27,169 nucleotides of DNA, taken from a virus. The DNA lies in the IMG/VR virus record IMGVR_UViG_3300025896_000160, positions 1 to 27,169 of that record. The stretch is one strand, 5' to 3'. The notes beneath the pieces are model-generated. The model ran no database searches, was not told the origin of the DNA, and saw nothing but the letters and a program-made list of their open reading frames with translations. Positions 6,980-14,462 of this stretch are shown one piece after another. Positions within the stretch are counted from its first letter, which is position 1. Each line of letters opens with the position of its first letter. The translations under genes were made by a program, and so were the position numbers.

Positions 6980-7237
6980 TTAAGCGTATTCGTGAATTTG
7001 AACAGTAGGATCGAGTTGAAGCAGTTGTTTGGCAACTGTGGTCAATTCACGATAGCGACGATTAGTTTCTGTGCGGCTCAGTTCACCATCGCAACTGAGA
7101 TTTTCTGGGCTAAGGGCACAATCAATCTGCTGAGCAATACGCTGTCGACCTTTGGCAGTTTTAACTTCAAACTGCTCGCCCTTGAACATGGCATTCCATT
7201 TGTTCTGCTTGTCGATGTATGCTTGAAGTGCTTTCAT
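6980..7237 (-). CDS. hypothetical protein, 85 aa
   Basis: Helical, charged protein (MKALQAYIDKQNKWNAMFKG) with a heptad-like C-terminal half ending LTTVAKQLLQLDPTVQIHEY. AAAGGAACCGC precedes the ATG. It is followed after 9 nt by the 55-aa membrane protein. Unknown function. Confidence 0.75.
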   Translation of the reverse strand: MKALQAYIDKQNKWNAMFKGEQFEVKTAKGRQRIAQQIDCALSPENLSCDGELSRTETNRRYRELTTVAKQLLQLDPTVQIHEYA

Positions 7238-7266
7238 TGCGGTTCCTTTTTGCTGTTTAAGTATTA

Positions 7267-7295
7267 ATTATACTGCACTTTGGGCCTTTGGTCAA
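7267..7295 (-). promoter_or_regulatory. sigma70 promoter, minus strand
   Basis: TTGACC (7290-7295), 17 bp, TATAAT (7267-7272). Drives the 85-aa gene and the 55-aa membrane gene. Confidence 0.85.
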
Positions 7296-7315
7296 CCGTT
7301 TTCTGGCTCTATTTT

Positions 7316-7331
7316 GTTGTATTTTTACAAC
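7316..7331 (-). repeat. stem-loop GTTGT-ATTTTT-ACAAC upstream of a promoter
   Basis: Perfect 5-bp stem, member of the same family as 8451-8468 and 22611-22632. Lies between the stop at 7362 and the promoter at 7267-7295. Confidence 0.6.
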
Positions 7332-7361
7332 ATTCGTGAAACTTAACTAAAGTACTACCTT

Positions 7362-7598
7362 TTAGCTGCCAAACGCGGATGCTAACCCCACAAGCCCAAT
7401 GGCTATTGATACAAAATTAACTGCCATTTGTGGGCGGTTTCCTGCACGAATGGCCCAGGTTAAAAATGCTACGGTTCCTACTGCAAAGACCACAATATTG
7501 TAAGGATACATTGTGGGACCAATTGCATTCAATGAGTGGCCTGCAATAATTAATACTGCGCCTGCCCATTGTAGCACTTCATCAAAATCCAATTTCAT
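7362..7598 (-). CDS. membrane protein with three predicted spans, 78 aa
   Basis: After [10 protein letters not shown] come three hydrophobic segments (about 11-28, 34-50 and 58-76), the second containing a conserved-looking [12 protein letters not shown]. The size and layout recall single-repeat PnuC/SemiSWEET-like transporters, but this is speculative. The ATG overlaps the previous stop (ATGA), so it is translationally coupled to the 128-aa gene. Confidence 0.75.
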   Translation of the reverse strand: MKLDFDEVLQWAGAVLIIAGHSLNAIGPTMYPYNIVVFAVGTVAFLTWAIRAGNRPQMAVNFVSIAIGLVGLASAFGS

Positions 7599-7981
7599 GC
7601 TGACACCTTGGATTCGTGTACCACGTTAACTGATTCGGAGTAGTAGCCGTTAGACTCACCCAACCAGCGAATGTCCACATACCCCTTGAAGGTTGCAAAC
7701 TTGTAGAAAGTCCATGTGTAGGAATCATATGGCGTTGCAGTTGAATCAGCTGGTGTGTCCCCTGAAGATTCTTCTGCAATCAAGATTGGCGTGTTCACCA
7801 AGTCTTGTAAATCTCCTACAATGCTTTCGATATACACCGATTCGCAACAATCTTGGTGATGCGAAAACACATAACGTTCGTTTGCATTTTCAAAAATCAA
7901 CTCGCCGCTGTCAGCAGTCACGATAGGAAAGATTGTTCCCACCATGTTCTTTAATGCTTGCTCTGTTGTCAAATATCTCAT
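7595..7981 (-). CDS. conserved phage protein (DUF7448-like?), 128 aa
   Basis: Contains [20 protein letters not shown] (about 39-58) and [20 protein letters not shown], then SNGYYSESV. This pattern is familiar from a phage family that I believe is catalogued as DUF7448; the name should be checked. The HHQDCCE cluster could bind a metal. No export signal. First gene of a coupled pair with the membrane protein downstream; it follows the 131-aa gene by 9 nt. Confidence 0.75.
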   Translation of the reverse strand: MRYLTTEQALKNMVGTIFPIVTADSGELIFENANERYVFSHHQDCCESVYIESIVGDLQDLVNTPILIAEESSGDTPADSTATPYDSYTWTFYKFATFKGYVDIRWLGESNGYYSESVNVVHESKVSA

Positions 7982-7990
7982 TTCAATTCC

Positions 7991-8386
7991 TTAATATAGT
8001 ACAGGTTCGTGTGTGCGTTCACCTTGAAGCACCAACATCATTTCATCTTCTACACTGTAGATTAAATTCAAACCTTCCAATATCTTTCTGCGGGCAGGAC
8101 CTTTAAGGTAACACCAATCACTTACTTCCTTGTAACTACCAAACGCTTCAGCTGGCATAGTATCATTTATCCAACCGCCGAGTGCTTTAAATGCTTCGAT
8201 AGTATTAGCAGGATGACTGCGAGCAATTGCACCAGCAAAGTCATTGGCCAATACACTGGTAAAACAACTGCCAGGCGAATAGCCATGCACAAGATAATTG
8301 TACATAGGATCAGCAAAGTCTTTGGGTACGCCCCAAGTCTTGAATGTTTCTAGTATGCGATTGCGACTGTGTTCTGATAACTTCAT
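7991..8386 (-). CDS. hypothetical protein, 131 aa
   Basis: Mixed helical protein starting MKLSEHSRNRILETFKTWGV with a Gly/Ser segment HGYSPGSCFTSVLANDFAGA. I recall similar sequences as unassigned phage proteins. The ATG at 8386 overlaps the TGA of a 7-codon ORF that itself starts at the predicted transcription start (8406), so translation may be handed over from that mini-ORF. Confidence 0.75.
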   Translation of the reverse strand: MKLSEHSRNRILETFKTWGVPKDFADPMYNYLVHGYSPGSCFTSVLANDFAGAIARSHPANTIEAFKALGGWINDTMPAEAFGSYKEVSDWCYLKGPARRKILEGLNLIYSVEDEMMLVLQGERTHEPVLY

Positions 8387-8406
8387 GATAGTGTTTCTCT
8401 GTTCAT
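8383..8406 (-). CDS. possible 7-codon leaderless coupling ORF
   Basis: ATG at 8406 lies exactly where transcription should start (seven bases from the TATAAT end at 8413). It encodes MNRETLS and its TGA overlaps the ATG of the next gene as ATGA. Confidence 0.35.
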   Translation of the reverse strand: MNRETLS

Positions 8407-8412
8407 GCGACA

Positions 8413-8441
8413 ATTATAACGTACTCAGAGCCAATTGTCAA
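8413..8441 (-). promoter_or_regulatory. consensus sigma70 promoter, minus strand
   Basis: TTGACA (8436-8441), 17 bp, TATAAT (8413-8418), with a stem-loop just upstream at 8451-8468. Drives the 131-, 128- and 78-aa genes. Confidence 0.9.
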
Positions 8442-8450
8442 CCGTTTTAG

Positions 8451-8468
8451 TGTTGTATTTTTACAACA
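8451..8468 (-). repeat. stem-loop TGTTGT-ATTTTT-ACAACA upstream of a promoter
   Basis: Perfect 6-bp stem, separated from the -35 box by the same TAAAACGG-type linker as the copy at 22611-22632. Confidence 0.65.
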
Positions 8469-8540
8469 AGATAGTTACTACCTACGCTAAGTAATAGCGC
8501 AAACTTGCCAACTAAGTTTGGTGTGCATTTGACTGTAGAA

Positions 8541-8569
8541 GAATGCTATAATTAAGGCGTTGAATAATG
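8541..8569 (+). promoter_or_regulatory. extended -10 promoter for the plus-strand gene
   Basis: TGCTATAAT just upstream of the ATG at 8567, with TTAAGG between. No good -35 box at 17 bp, so it would depend on the TGn extension. Confidence 0.45.
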
Positions 8570-9238
8570 AATTTAGTGTGTTTTTCTAATCAAACTGGCG
8601 GCGGATTATTATGTGATTTGTTAAATGGCCAGCCCAAGAGTTCATTTAACTTATACAGGGTTTGTTCTTATGCACATGGATTATTTAAAATAGGTGATTC
8701 GATGTCTGTACTTCGTCAGTTTGATGAAGGTAAATGGCTACTGCAATTAGAAAGAATGGATACTCTAATTGCAGCTGGATCAGTGAGTAAAAATATGTGG
8801 TTCGGAACTCATTGCCATCCTTCATGTATCCCTGACAAATATATTTCAATGTTTGATAAAGTGCTGTCAGTTACCACTGAAAGTACAACTAGTAAATTAC
8901 TCAGATTCATAAGAATGTACAACGGATTATATAAGATCAGAGGAGGAGTGTGGGACGGGCCAGCCGCTGAATATATAGCACAATCAGATCATTTTTATCT
9001 CTCAGAGAAAATTAACGAAATTAAGGAAATGTGCCAATGGACGCAATGTGCGTTTGAATCATACCCGTACGGTGACAACGTAGAATTTGAAGATATAGTG
9101 AATGGTAATTATGTGCGGGAACACAACTTATCTGCTGGACTATTAGAAACTTGGAAGAAACATAATCACTGGTTATATGAACCAGTGAATCCTGCACTAT
9201 CAAACATCTTTCACAATGTGATGGAGGGTGGACTTTAG
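8567..9238 (+). CDS. uncharacterised protein with SNxTGGGLLCDLLN start, 223 aa
   Basis: Opens with MNLVCFSNQTGGGLLCDLLN, a glycine-rich loop after a first beta strand that resembles the phosphate-binding start of sulfotransferase-like or other Rossmann/P-loop folds, but without the GK[ST] of a true Walker A. The remainder (WFGTHCHP, KVLSVTTEST, SKLLRFIRMY) fits a nucleotide/PAPS-type enzyme layout only loosely. It is convergent with the radical SAM gene, overlapping it by 39 nt. Possibly a small-molecule or glycan-modifying enzyme; unproven. Confidence 0.7.
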   Translation: MNLVCFSNQTGGGLLCDLLNGQPKSSFNLYRVCSYAHGLFKIGDSMSVLRQFDEGKWLLQLERMDTLIAAGSVSKNMWFGTHCHPSCIPDKYISMFDKVLSVTTESTTSKLLRFIRMYNGLYKIRGGVWDGPAAEYIAQSDHFYLSEKINEIKEMCQWTQCAFESYPYGDNVEFEDIVNGNYVREHNLSAGLLETWKKHNHWLYEPVNPALSNIFHNVMEGGL

Positions 9239-10318
9239 TTCATTATTACGACTGGCTCGGAAATTTGATTTATCAGGATGGCAATGTTGGGCGCATGCTG
9301 TAAGAGCTGTATCAGTTGTAATACGATTATAAACCCAATCAAACCCGCGGTCAATGATAGCCTTTACTGTTAAAGAATCAGATGCCACAAGGTCATCTAT
9401 TGTTAGCCCAGCATCAGTTAATGCATTATAAAAGTTTTCGTATCTATGGTCAGACTCTTTGGTAAATGATAATGCGCCTAAAAAACAACATGGTGCCACT
9501 GACCAATTGCCGCCGATGTATATACTGTTGTATCTTAAACTGTCGCAGTTATTTAAACTTGGCAGCGGGATATTATTATGTATTGGTGTTGTTTTAAATT
9601 TAACTCCATTTTTAAAATTGAGTTCTTTGCGCTCCAACTTGTATAATTCTTCTCTATTAACACCAGTAACTGGTGTTCCATCAGCTGGTTCTAACCAATG
9701 TGTAAAGTTTCCACTTTTATCTCGCGCTGGAACAATAGTTCGGTCAGAATGTCTGGCACAAAAGTTATTAAAACCCAACTCGCTTGCAAGTTGATTGCAC
9801 GCTTCGACTTGATGTTGGTTATGTTTAAAAATGGTCATTGTCCATTCGGCAGCTCCGCCAGCTTGTATATAAGCCTTGGCATTGTTAATAATTTGTTGCC
9901 AATTTGTATTTCTTCTATATAGATGATGTGTATCTTCCAATCCGTCGAGTGCAAAATTAACTTTAACATTTGGAATTTTAGCTAACTCTTGCCACCAGGC
10001 AACAGATCTTGCCGAACCGTTTGTGTTTATTAAAATAAATGATGTTGGACTTGCTAGTTTAAAATGTTTTATAATTTCCAATGCGTCTTTATTTGTTATA
10101 AAATCCCCAACTGTTCCATTTAGTAAGTATTGTTTGATGTTTACTAAATCTTCGAGCGGAAGTCGTTTACGAACATTGTCAATGCTCCACACATGGTCAT
10201 GTGATATATTTGGATGTGTATAATAACTTGCTGCTGGGTACCTTGTACACTGTGGACATACTGCATTGCACAAAGCGGAAATTTCTAAATGCAACGATGT
10301 TATATTGGACCAATTCAT
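9200..10318 (-). CDS. radical SAM protein with SPASM/twitch-like C-terminus
   Basis: Binds a 4Fe-4S cluster through C17-x3-C21-x2-C24 (LCNAVCPQC) and should cleave S-adenosylmethionine to a 5'-deoxyadenosyl radical. NTNGS near 98-102 and DGLED near 125-129 fit the TIM-barrel core. The C-terminal third has additional cysteines (C258, C277, C278, C342, C346) in the spacing of an auxiliary-cluster SPASM/twitch region, so it probably modifies a peptide or another large substrate. The gene starts with CTAAATA five bases before ATG. A DSBH oxygenase-like gene and ClpP lie upstream on the same strand. Need for Fe-S clusters may link it to the phage iscU/iscA. Confidence 0.9.
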   Translation of the reverse strand: MNWSNITSLHLEISALCNAVCPQCTRYPAASYYTHPNISHDHVWSIDNVRKRLPLEDLVNIKQYLLNGTVGDFITNKDALEIIKHFKLASPTSFILINTNGSARSVAWWQELAKIPNVKVNFALDGLEDTHHLYRRNTNWQQIINNAKAYIQAGGAAEWTMTIFKHNQHQVEACNQLASELGFNNFCARHSDRTIVPARDKSGNFTHWLEPADGTPVTGVNREELYKLERKELNFKNGVKFKTTPIHNNIPLPSLNNCDSLRYNSIYIGGNWSVAPCCFLGALSFTKESDHRYENFYNALTDAGLTIDDLVASDSLTVKAIIDRGFDWVYNRITTDTALTACAQHCHPDKSNFRASRNNELKSTLHHIVKDV

Positions 10319-10340
10319 AAAAATATTTAGCCCAATAGAA

Positions 10341-10358
10341 AAGGACCCAAAGGTCCTT
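10341..10358 (-). terminator. hairpin terminator after the DSBH gene
   Basis: Minus strand AAGGACC-TTTG-GGTCCTT followed by TTCTATT. Separates the ClpP/DSBH transcript from the radical SAM gene. Confidence 0.65.
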
Positions 10359-10377
10359 AGCGACAGTAACTTATCCT

Positions 10378-10406
10378 ATTATACGCCAGCTGCCAAGCGA
10401 GTACAA
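10378..10406 (-). promoter_or_regulatory. weak promoter upstream of the radical SAM gene
   Basis: Perfect TATAAT (10378-10383) 17 bp from a poor -35, TTGTAC (10401-10406). It lies downstream of the DSBH stop and upstream of the terminator hairpin, so initiation would have to read through that hairpin. Confidence 0.4.
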
Positions 10407-10440
10407 TATTTATTGGGTGTAATGTTACAGATCTGTTACA

Positions 10441-11019
10441 CTATAGTATTAGACCTGCTTTGTCATTACCGCATGCTTCGTATTGTTTAACTAACTCTAA
10501 TACATCAAAGTAACTCACCCCACTTGTTAATTGGATACAGTACTGTAGTAAAAATTTTGGTTCGTTATCAGCATTAATACCAGCATGAAAATTCTGTGTA
10601 TTCAGAAGAACCCATTGTTGCGGATTGTGTTTTACTACTATAAGTGGCTGATATCCTTTGATTTTATCAATTGGAATTGAGTTATTAAAATAAGGATGAT
10701 CTGTTGAGCTCAGCGCCACATAATATGTATGCTTATCTTTAGTACAATTTATGTAATTTAGATTACACGAACTTTTTAAGTCTTTGTGCCAGTTTTGCAT
10801 GTTAGATGGTGGCAACATAAGCATACCTAGTATCCCCTGGCAATGCGGATGCATAAACGACAAAAATGGATCTTCATTGATTAACGATTGATCAAGTTTA
10901 ATTTGATATTGGTTGTTATCCTTGCCTGAGGACCCTTCAAACAGTGCAAGTTTCATGTCGTCGAACAATCTGCCCAACGGACTAGAGAGTTCTGTTACAT
11001 AAAAATTATTTTCTGGCAT
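10441..11019 (-). CDS. 2OG-Fe(II) oxygenase-like double-stranded beta-helix protein
   Basis: A 192-aa protein with the iron-ligand spacing of a DSBH dioxygenase: NWHKD gives H78-x-D80 and LLNTQNFHAGI gives H145. The residue at the usual 2OG-binding arginine position is lysine (NEPKFLLQ, K155), so cofactor use is uncertain. The C-terminal layout lines up with the second DSBH gene of the window (H-A-...-EPR there). The ATG follows the ClpP stop after 2 nt, indicating an operon. Substrate unknown; phage members of this fold are proposed to modify proteins or nucleic acid bases. Confidence 0.7.
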   Translation of the reverse strand: MPENNFYVTELSSPLGRLFDDMKLALFEGSSGKDNNQYQIKLDQSLINEDPFLSFMHPHCQGILGMLMLPPSNMQNWHKDLKSSCNLNYINCTKDKHTYYVALSSTDHPYFNNSIPIDKIKGYQPLIVVKHNPQQWVLLNTQNFHAGINADNEPKFLLQYCIQLTSGVSYFDVLELVKQYEACGNDKAGLIL

Positions 11020-11020
11020 G

Positions 11021-11641
11021 TTAGACACGCTTTGTCATTACCGCATCAGCAAGACCATATGCAACTGCTTCGTCTGAACTTAAGAATGTATCAAACTTCA
11101 TTGTGTTAAACAATTCATCATAAGTTTTACCTGCTGTGTTATGGCGCACGTACAATTCAGTCAGACGCTTGTTAATGCGTACTGATTCTTCAAAGCTACG
11201 TTTTGCATCTTCAAACTGTAGATCTTGCACGTGAACTGATCCACTTGTACCACGTGTACCTGAGCTAACACGATGGATCATTGTACGGCTTTCTGGCAAC
11301 ACAAATCGCTTGCCAGGTGCACCAGCTTGTGCCAGGAATGAACCCATGCTTGCAGCTTGTCCCATGACGTATGTTGCAACATCACATTTGATATATTGCA
11401 TGGTATCATAGATCGCTAGGCCTGCTGTTACGCTGCCGCCGGGACTGTTCACAAACAAAGTGATATCACGATCTGGATTTTCTGCTTCGAGGTAGAGCAA
11501 CTGTGCAACAATAATGTTGCTCATTTGGTCATGTACCTCACCTTCCAGCATGACAATACGTTCTTTGAGCAAGCGACTATAAATGTCGTATGCACGTTCG
11601 CCGGTTCCAGTTTTCTCGATTACCATTGGGACTAATGACAT
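11021..11641 (-). CDS. clpP: ClpP-type ATP-dependent protease subunit
   Basis: Serine peptidase of family S14. The catalytic triad is visible: S98 in GQAASMGS, H123 in MIHRV and D184 in KFDTFLS, at almost the same numbering as E. coli Clp[20 protein letters not shown] forms the oxyanion/substrate region. At 206 aa it is full length. It has an N-terminal [13 protein letters not shown] segment typical of the mature enzyme. It should form a tetradecamer and work with a host ClpX/ClpA-like ATPase, since none is seen here. T4-like marine phages often carry clpP, probably for capsid maturation or host proteome turnover. Followed after 2 nt by the DSBH gene. Confidence 0.95.
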   Translation of the reverse strand: MSLVPMVIEKTGTGERAYDIYSRLLKERIVMLEGEVHDQMSNIIVAQLLYLEAENPDRDITLFVNSPGGSVTAGLAIYDTMQYIKCDVATYVMGQAASMGSFLAQAGAPGKRFVLPESRTMIHRVSSGTRGTSGSVHVQDLQFEDAKRSFEESVRINKRLTELYVRHNTAGKTYDELFNTMKFDTFLSSDEAVAYGLADAVMTKRV

Positions 11642-11650
11642 AATTTTCCT

Positions 11651-12292
11651 TTAATTTACAGGGTTAAGATCGGGGTTATATTTTGTATTAATAATACAGT
11701 TATCTTTGGCAATATGTCTGCTAGCAAATTGTTTGTACCACATCAATGCCATTGATGGACTAACCAATGGCCAGTTAGTTACAGGGTCTCGCCAGCGTCT
11801 AACTTCAAAGCCTGCCTCATACAATCCGTTGCGTAAAGTCTGCTGATCTTCGCTTGTTCGCTGTATGGTGTCAGTTACTTTAACAGATTCATTTGGGGCA
11901 ATGTAACGGAACAATGATGAAATAATCTCTGGACTACGCCATACTTCAACATAATCAATGGAGTTTGCCACAGGGTTATGTACTTTAACGCGCCATACTA
12001 AATTACCATTGTCTCTACTTGTTTCAAAGATCTGATTATGCGGGTTCCATGCTGTTTGCATGTGGGTAGTTTGCTTACGCAAGTTAAGGCCAGTCCCAGT
12101 TGTGTTATTGCCACCATTGAAATAGTTTGCAACAAACTCATCATTGCGTTCGCGATGCTTAACCCAAATATAACGTATTGCCCACGGCCCCTGCAGATCA
12201 GGGATTACCAATGGTGGCAATTGCTCGCCATCTGGTGGTCCCCATTGCGGTTCAGCCATTGCAGTAAATATTCCATTTAAATTTAAAGACAT
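11651..12292 (-). CDS. hypothetical protein, 213 aa
   Basis: Beta-rich, Trp/Asn/Pro-rich protein (QGPWAIRYIWVKHRERNDEF; ETSRDNGNLVWRVKVHNPVA) with no signal peptide or catalytic motif I know. The composition suggests a structural or adhesion-type beta-sandwich. ATTATAGGAGAAGAGT before the ATG gives a strong ribosome binding site. It lies 9 nt upstream of clpP and 16 nt downstream of an acidic small gene. Confidence 0.7.
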   Translation of the reverse strand: MSLNLNGIFTAMAEPQWGPPDGEQLPPLVIPDLQGPWAIRYIWVKHRERNDEFVANYFNGGNNTTGTGLNLRKQTTHMQTAWNPHNQIFETSRDNGNLVWRVKVHNPVANSIDYVEVWRSPEIISSLFRYIAPNESVKVTDTIQRTSEDQQTLRNGLYEAGFEVRRWRDPVTNWPLVSPSMALMWYKQFASRHIAKDNCIINTKYNPDLNPVN

Positions 12293-12308
12293 ACTCTTCT
12301 CCTATAAT

Positions 12309-12581
12309 TTAGTTAGTATCGTTAAGAGAAGTATTATCACCAAAGATCCAGATAAAGCAATCATGTTCAGATGACCAGATTACGCCAACTGCATACAATG
12401 GGACTTCCCAATGGTTCAATGTAGCATTGGCCATGATCAATAATGCGTCTTCGTTCTCTTTATATTCATCAAGTCCAAAGTACCAAGCAATACAAAAATT
12501 TTCTTGATCCTCTTCTGCCAAGTGGCAGATAATAAGATCAATTTCAGTGAGTTCGTTTACTTGCATTGTTGTTGTTGTCAT
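12309..12581 (-). CDS. hypothetical acidic protein, 90 aa
   Basis: Acidic, Trp-rich protein (DLIICHLAEEDQENFCIAWY; NHWEVPLYAVGVIWSS). The ATG at 12581 lies at the predicted +1 of a TTGCAA/TATACT promoter and has no ribosome binding site, so the message may be leaderless. An in-frame ATG five codons later also lacks one. Function unknown. Confidence 0.65.
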   Translation of the reverse strand: MTTTTMQVNELTEIDLIICHLAEEDQENFCIAWYFGLDEYKENEDALLIMANATLNHWEVPLYAVGVIWSSEHDCFIWIFGDNTSLNDTN

Positions 12582-12586
12582 GCTGT

Positions 12587-12615
12587 AGTATAACACAATT
12601 TTAATTTAATTGCAA
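12587..12615 (-). promoter_or_regulatory. sigma70-like promoter, minus strand
   Basis: TTGCAA (12610-12615), 17 bp, TATACT (12587-12592). It overlaps the end of the exported-protein gene and fires into the acidic 90-aa gene. Confidence 0.6.
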
Positions 12616-12914
12616 CGAGTTTCTTCTCGAATTGTCTGACCGTATTGATCTTGGTAGATATATCGTGTGCAATTGCTTTGATACACAACTGGTGGCGGTT
12701 GTACATACACAGGCGGTTGTACATACACAGGCGCAGGTGCATAGTACGGTTCGTAATATGGGCGACTTAGACCATAACCAATTACTCCACCAATTACCAA
12801 TGGTGCAACCCAACGATTCCCGCCGCCTCGATGATATCCGCCGTGTCCATGATGTTGTGCCATTGCTGATGCTGAAATCATTGTTAACAATAAAATTGCA
12901 ATTAGCTTCTTCAT
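12606..12914 (-). CDS. small exported Gly/His/Tyr/Pro-rich protein
   Basis: Residues 1-20 (MKKLIAILLLTMISASAMAQ) are a classical Sec signal with cleavage after AMA. The mature chain starts with a His/Gly-rich stretch, then has a short glycine-zipper-like segment (APLVIGGVIGYGLS), a tandem VYVQPP repeat and two cysteines near the C-terminus. It resembles small envelope proteins of beta/gamma-proteobacteria and is probably periplasmic or outer-membrane associated. The His-rich start might bind metal. AAGGAAACTATT precedes the ATG. It follows iscA by 10 nt in the same direction. Probably acquired from a host. Confidence 0.75.
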   Translation of the reverse strand: MKKLIAILLLTMISASAMAQHHGHGGYHRGGGNRWVAPLVIGGVIGYGLSRPYYEPYYAPAPVYVQPPVYVQPPPVVYQSNCTRYIYQDQYGQTIREETRCN

Positions 12915-12924
12915 AATAGTTTCC

Positions 12925-13245
12925 TTAGACTCTAAAACTTTCTCCGCAACCACAACGGTCACGTTCGTTTGGGTTTCTAAATTCAAACCCCTCATTTAAT
13001 CCATTGCGCACATAGTCTACTTCGAGACCTTCCATGTACACACAACTTTTAGGATCAACAAATATCTTACAATCTTTAGATTCAAAACACTTGTCATCTT
13101 CTCCGGGTGTGTCAACATATTCTAACACATAAGCAAGCCCAGAGCAACCGGTAGTTTTAACTCCCAATCTAATACCTTGGCCTTTGCCTCTACGGTCCAG
13201 CATTGAATGAATTTTCCTTGCAGCTGGATCAGTTACTGATATCAT
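12925..13245 (-). CDS. iscA: A-type iron-sulfur carrier IscA
   Basis: A-type Fe-S carrier, 106 aa, close to the 107 aa of E. coli IscA. All three cluster-binding cysteines are present: C34 in TTGCSGLAYV and C98-G-C100 near the C-terminus (CGCGESF). It should receive clusters from the scaffold and pass them to target proteins. The ATG lies 17 nt inside the end of iscU, so the two are translated together. The SPFH protein aside, it is one of the most host-like genes in the window. A radical SAM enzyme nearby is a plausible client, by inference. Confidence 0.95.
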   Translation of the reverse strand: MISVTDPAARKIHSMLDRRGKGQGIRLGVKTTGCSGLAYVLEYVDTPGEDDKCFESKDCKIFVDPKSCVYMEGLEVDYVRNGLNEGFEFRNPNERDRCGCGESFRV

Positions 13246-13615
13246 GCTTGGCCTTATAATCTGCTACCGCAGCCTTGATCGCATCTTCAGCCAAAATGCT
13301 GCAATGAATCTTTACTGGAGGTAGTGCAAGTTCTTCTGCAATTTCACTATTCTTAATACTAGTTGCTTGATCAAGACTCATTCCCTTTACCATTTCAGTA
13401 ATCAATGAACTGGAGGCAATGGCTGATCCACAACCGTATGTTTTAAATCTTGCGTCAGTGATGATACCATCAACTACTTTAATCTGTAACTTCATCACAT
13501 CACCGCAGGCAGGTGCGCCCACCATACCTGTACCTATGTCTTCATCACCTTTATCAAACGAACCAACGTTACGAGGGTTTTCATAATGATCAACCACTTT
13601 TTCACTGTATGCCAT
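13229..13615 (-). CDS. iscU: iron-sulfur cluster scaffold IscU
   Basis: Fe-S scaffold of the ISC pathway, 128 aa. Compared from memory with E. coli IscU, the N-terminus MAYSEKVVDHYENPRNVGSF differs by one residue, and most of the rest is shared. The ligands C37, D39, C62 and C105 (plus H104) are intact, as is LPPVK (98-102), the binding site for the host chaperone HscA. No iscS, fdx, hscA or hscB gene is in the window, so it would rely on host partners. AGGAGATATAAC precedes the ATG. A strong bidirectional terminator lies 28 nt upstream, and no promoter is obvious between them. Confidence 0.97.
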   Translation of the reverse strand: MAYSEKVVDHYENPRNVGSFDKGDEDIGTGMVGAPACGDVMKLQIKVVDGIITDARFKTYGCGSAIASSSLITEMVKGMSLDQATSIKNSEIAEELALPPVKIHCSILAEDAIKAAVADYKAKHDISN

Positions 13616-13643
13616 GTTATATCTCCTGTTGAGTACTTAGTAC

Positions 13644-13679
13644 AAAGAAAAATGGGACTTTTCAGCCCCATTTTTCTTT
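13644..13679. terminator. bidirectional factor-independent terminator
   Basis: A 13-bp perfect stem (AAAGAAAAATGGG with CCCATTTTTCTTT) closes a 10-nt loop; both strands carry U-rich 3' arms. It overlaps the end of the reading frame at 13662. Confidence 0.9.
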
Positions 13680-13857
13680 ATATTTCTCCATTGCCAGAGA
13701 ACGTATATCTGCCAGCCTACTTAATACATGATCAGATAATCCTTCGTTGTCATCAATGATATTCTCTTTGACTTCAACTAATTTAGGTCTGCGATAACCT
13801 AGATGAAGATCAAGCTCGTCTGGGCCATAATCTTCATCGTTGTCATCTAAACTTAAA
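13662..13857 (-). other. protein-like reading frame without an AUG, +1 to the exported Ala/Lys protein
   Basis: The frame reads DDNDEDYGPDELDLHLGYRR, then an acidic stretch and a helical end LADIRSLAMEKYKEKWG. Its composition is that of a real small phage protein, and similar RxLALxKYKE tails occur in T4-like phages. No ATG, GTG or TTG exists before LAMEKY. The frame is open upstream in +1 relative to the neighbouring exported protein, which ends at 13858, so it could be reached by +1 frameshifting, by a rare start codon, or it is a truncated gene. Confidence 0.45.
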
Positions 13858-14142
13858 TTACTTAGATACTGGCTTTGCGGCTGGAGTAGCCGCTGCTGGT
13901 GCTGCTTCGACCTTGACAGATGCACTTTTTGCAGGCTGGGCCACAACTTTCTTTTCAGCTTTCTTTTCAGCTTTCTTTTCAGCTTTCTTTTCAGCTTTCT
14001 TAGCTTCTGGGGCAGATGCTGCTTTGGCTGGTGCCGCTGCAACAACTGGTGCAACTGGTGCAACTGGTGCAACTTTAGCTGGCTCTGCAGCAAATGCTGA
14101 TGCTGCGATTAGGGAAACGATAAGTGCGGATACGATTTTCAT
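13858..14142 (-). CDS. small exported Ala/Lys/Val-rich protein
   Basis: Sec signal MKIVSALIVSLIAASAFAAE (cleavage after AFA) followed by a low-complexity mature part: APVAPVAPV repeats, then four tandem KAEKK-type units (about residues 50-66) and more Ala/Lys/Pro. Highly basic, unstructured periplasmic protein, perhaps interacting with peptidoglycan or envelope anions. AAAAGGTATTTT before the ATG at 14142 supports this start. The 12-nt unit AAAGCTGAAAAG is repeated in the DNA. Confidence 0.75.
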   Translation of the reverse strand: MKIVSALIVSLIAASAFAAEPAKVAPVAPVAPVVAAAPAKAASAPEAKKAEKKAEKKAEKKAEKKVVAQPAKSASVKVEAAPAAATPAAKPVSK

Positions 14143-14207
14143 AAAATACCTTTTAAGTTTGTTTATACACACATTATTGTCTGTATACATATATAACGCC
14201 ATAGCTT

Positions 14208-14462
14208 TCACTTTAGTTGACACAATCCGGACAACTTGAGTAAAAATTCTGTTTCTTTACTAACATCGGCCCAAACATCAACTGTGATACTGTGTGGCAA
14301 CATTGCGCCGTTGGTCCAATACATTTTGTCAGACGTAACATTGAGTGCTTTCAGCATCTGGCACTCGGGCTTTTGCAGCCAAGTCCACAGTGCAGCACCA
14401 GCATAAATTTCCACATCATCTGGATCGCCCAACTGTAAATTAACAAGTTTTACACGTTGCAT
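14208..14462 (-). CDS. hypothetical protein, 84 aa
   Basis: Mixed alpha/beta protein (QRVKLVNLQLGDPDDVEIYA) without known motifs. Its ATG lies 13 nt inside the upstream gene, so the two are translationally coupled. Confidence 0.7.
   Translation of the reverse strand: MQRVKLVNLQLGDPDDVEIYAGAALWTWLQKPECQMLKALNVTSDKMYWTNGAMLPHSITVDVWADVSKETEFLLKLSGLCQLK

Noticed and set aside
12038-12280. Plus-strand 80-codon frame
   Set aside because: Antisense to the 213-aa gene, without a ribosome binding site.
13950-14005. Tandem 12-nt repeats, possible CRISPR or regulatory array
   Set aside because: They are contiguous coding repeats (KAEKK units) with no spacers.
13662-14093. 143-codon minus frame with KLKRKLKRKL repeats
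   Set aside because: The N-terminal part is the +1 shadow of the KAEKK repeat of the exported protein. Only its last 60-odd codons look real and are listed separately.
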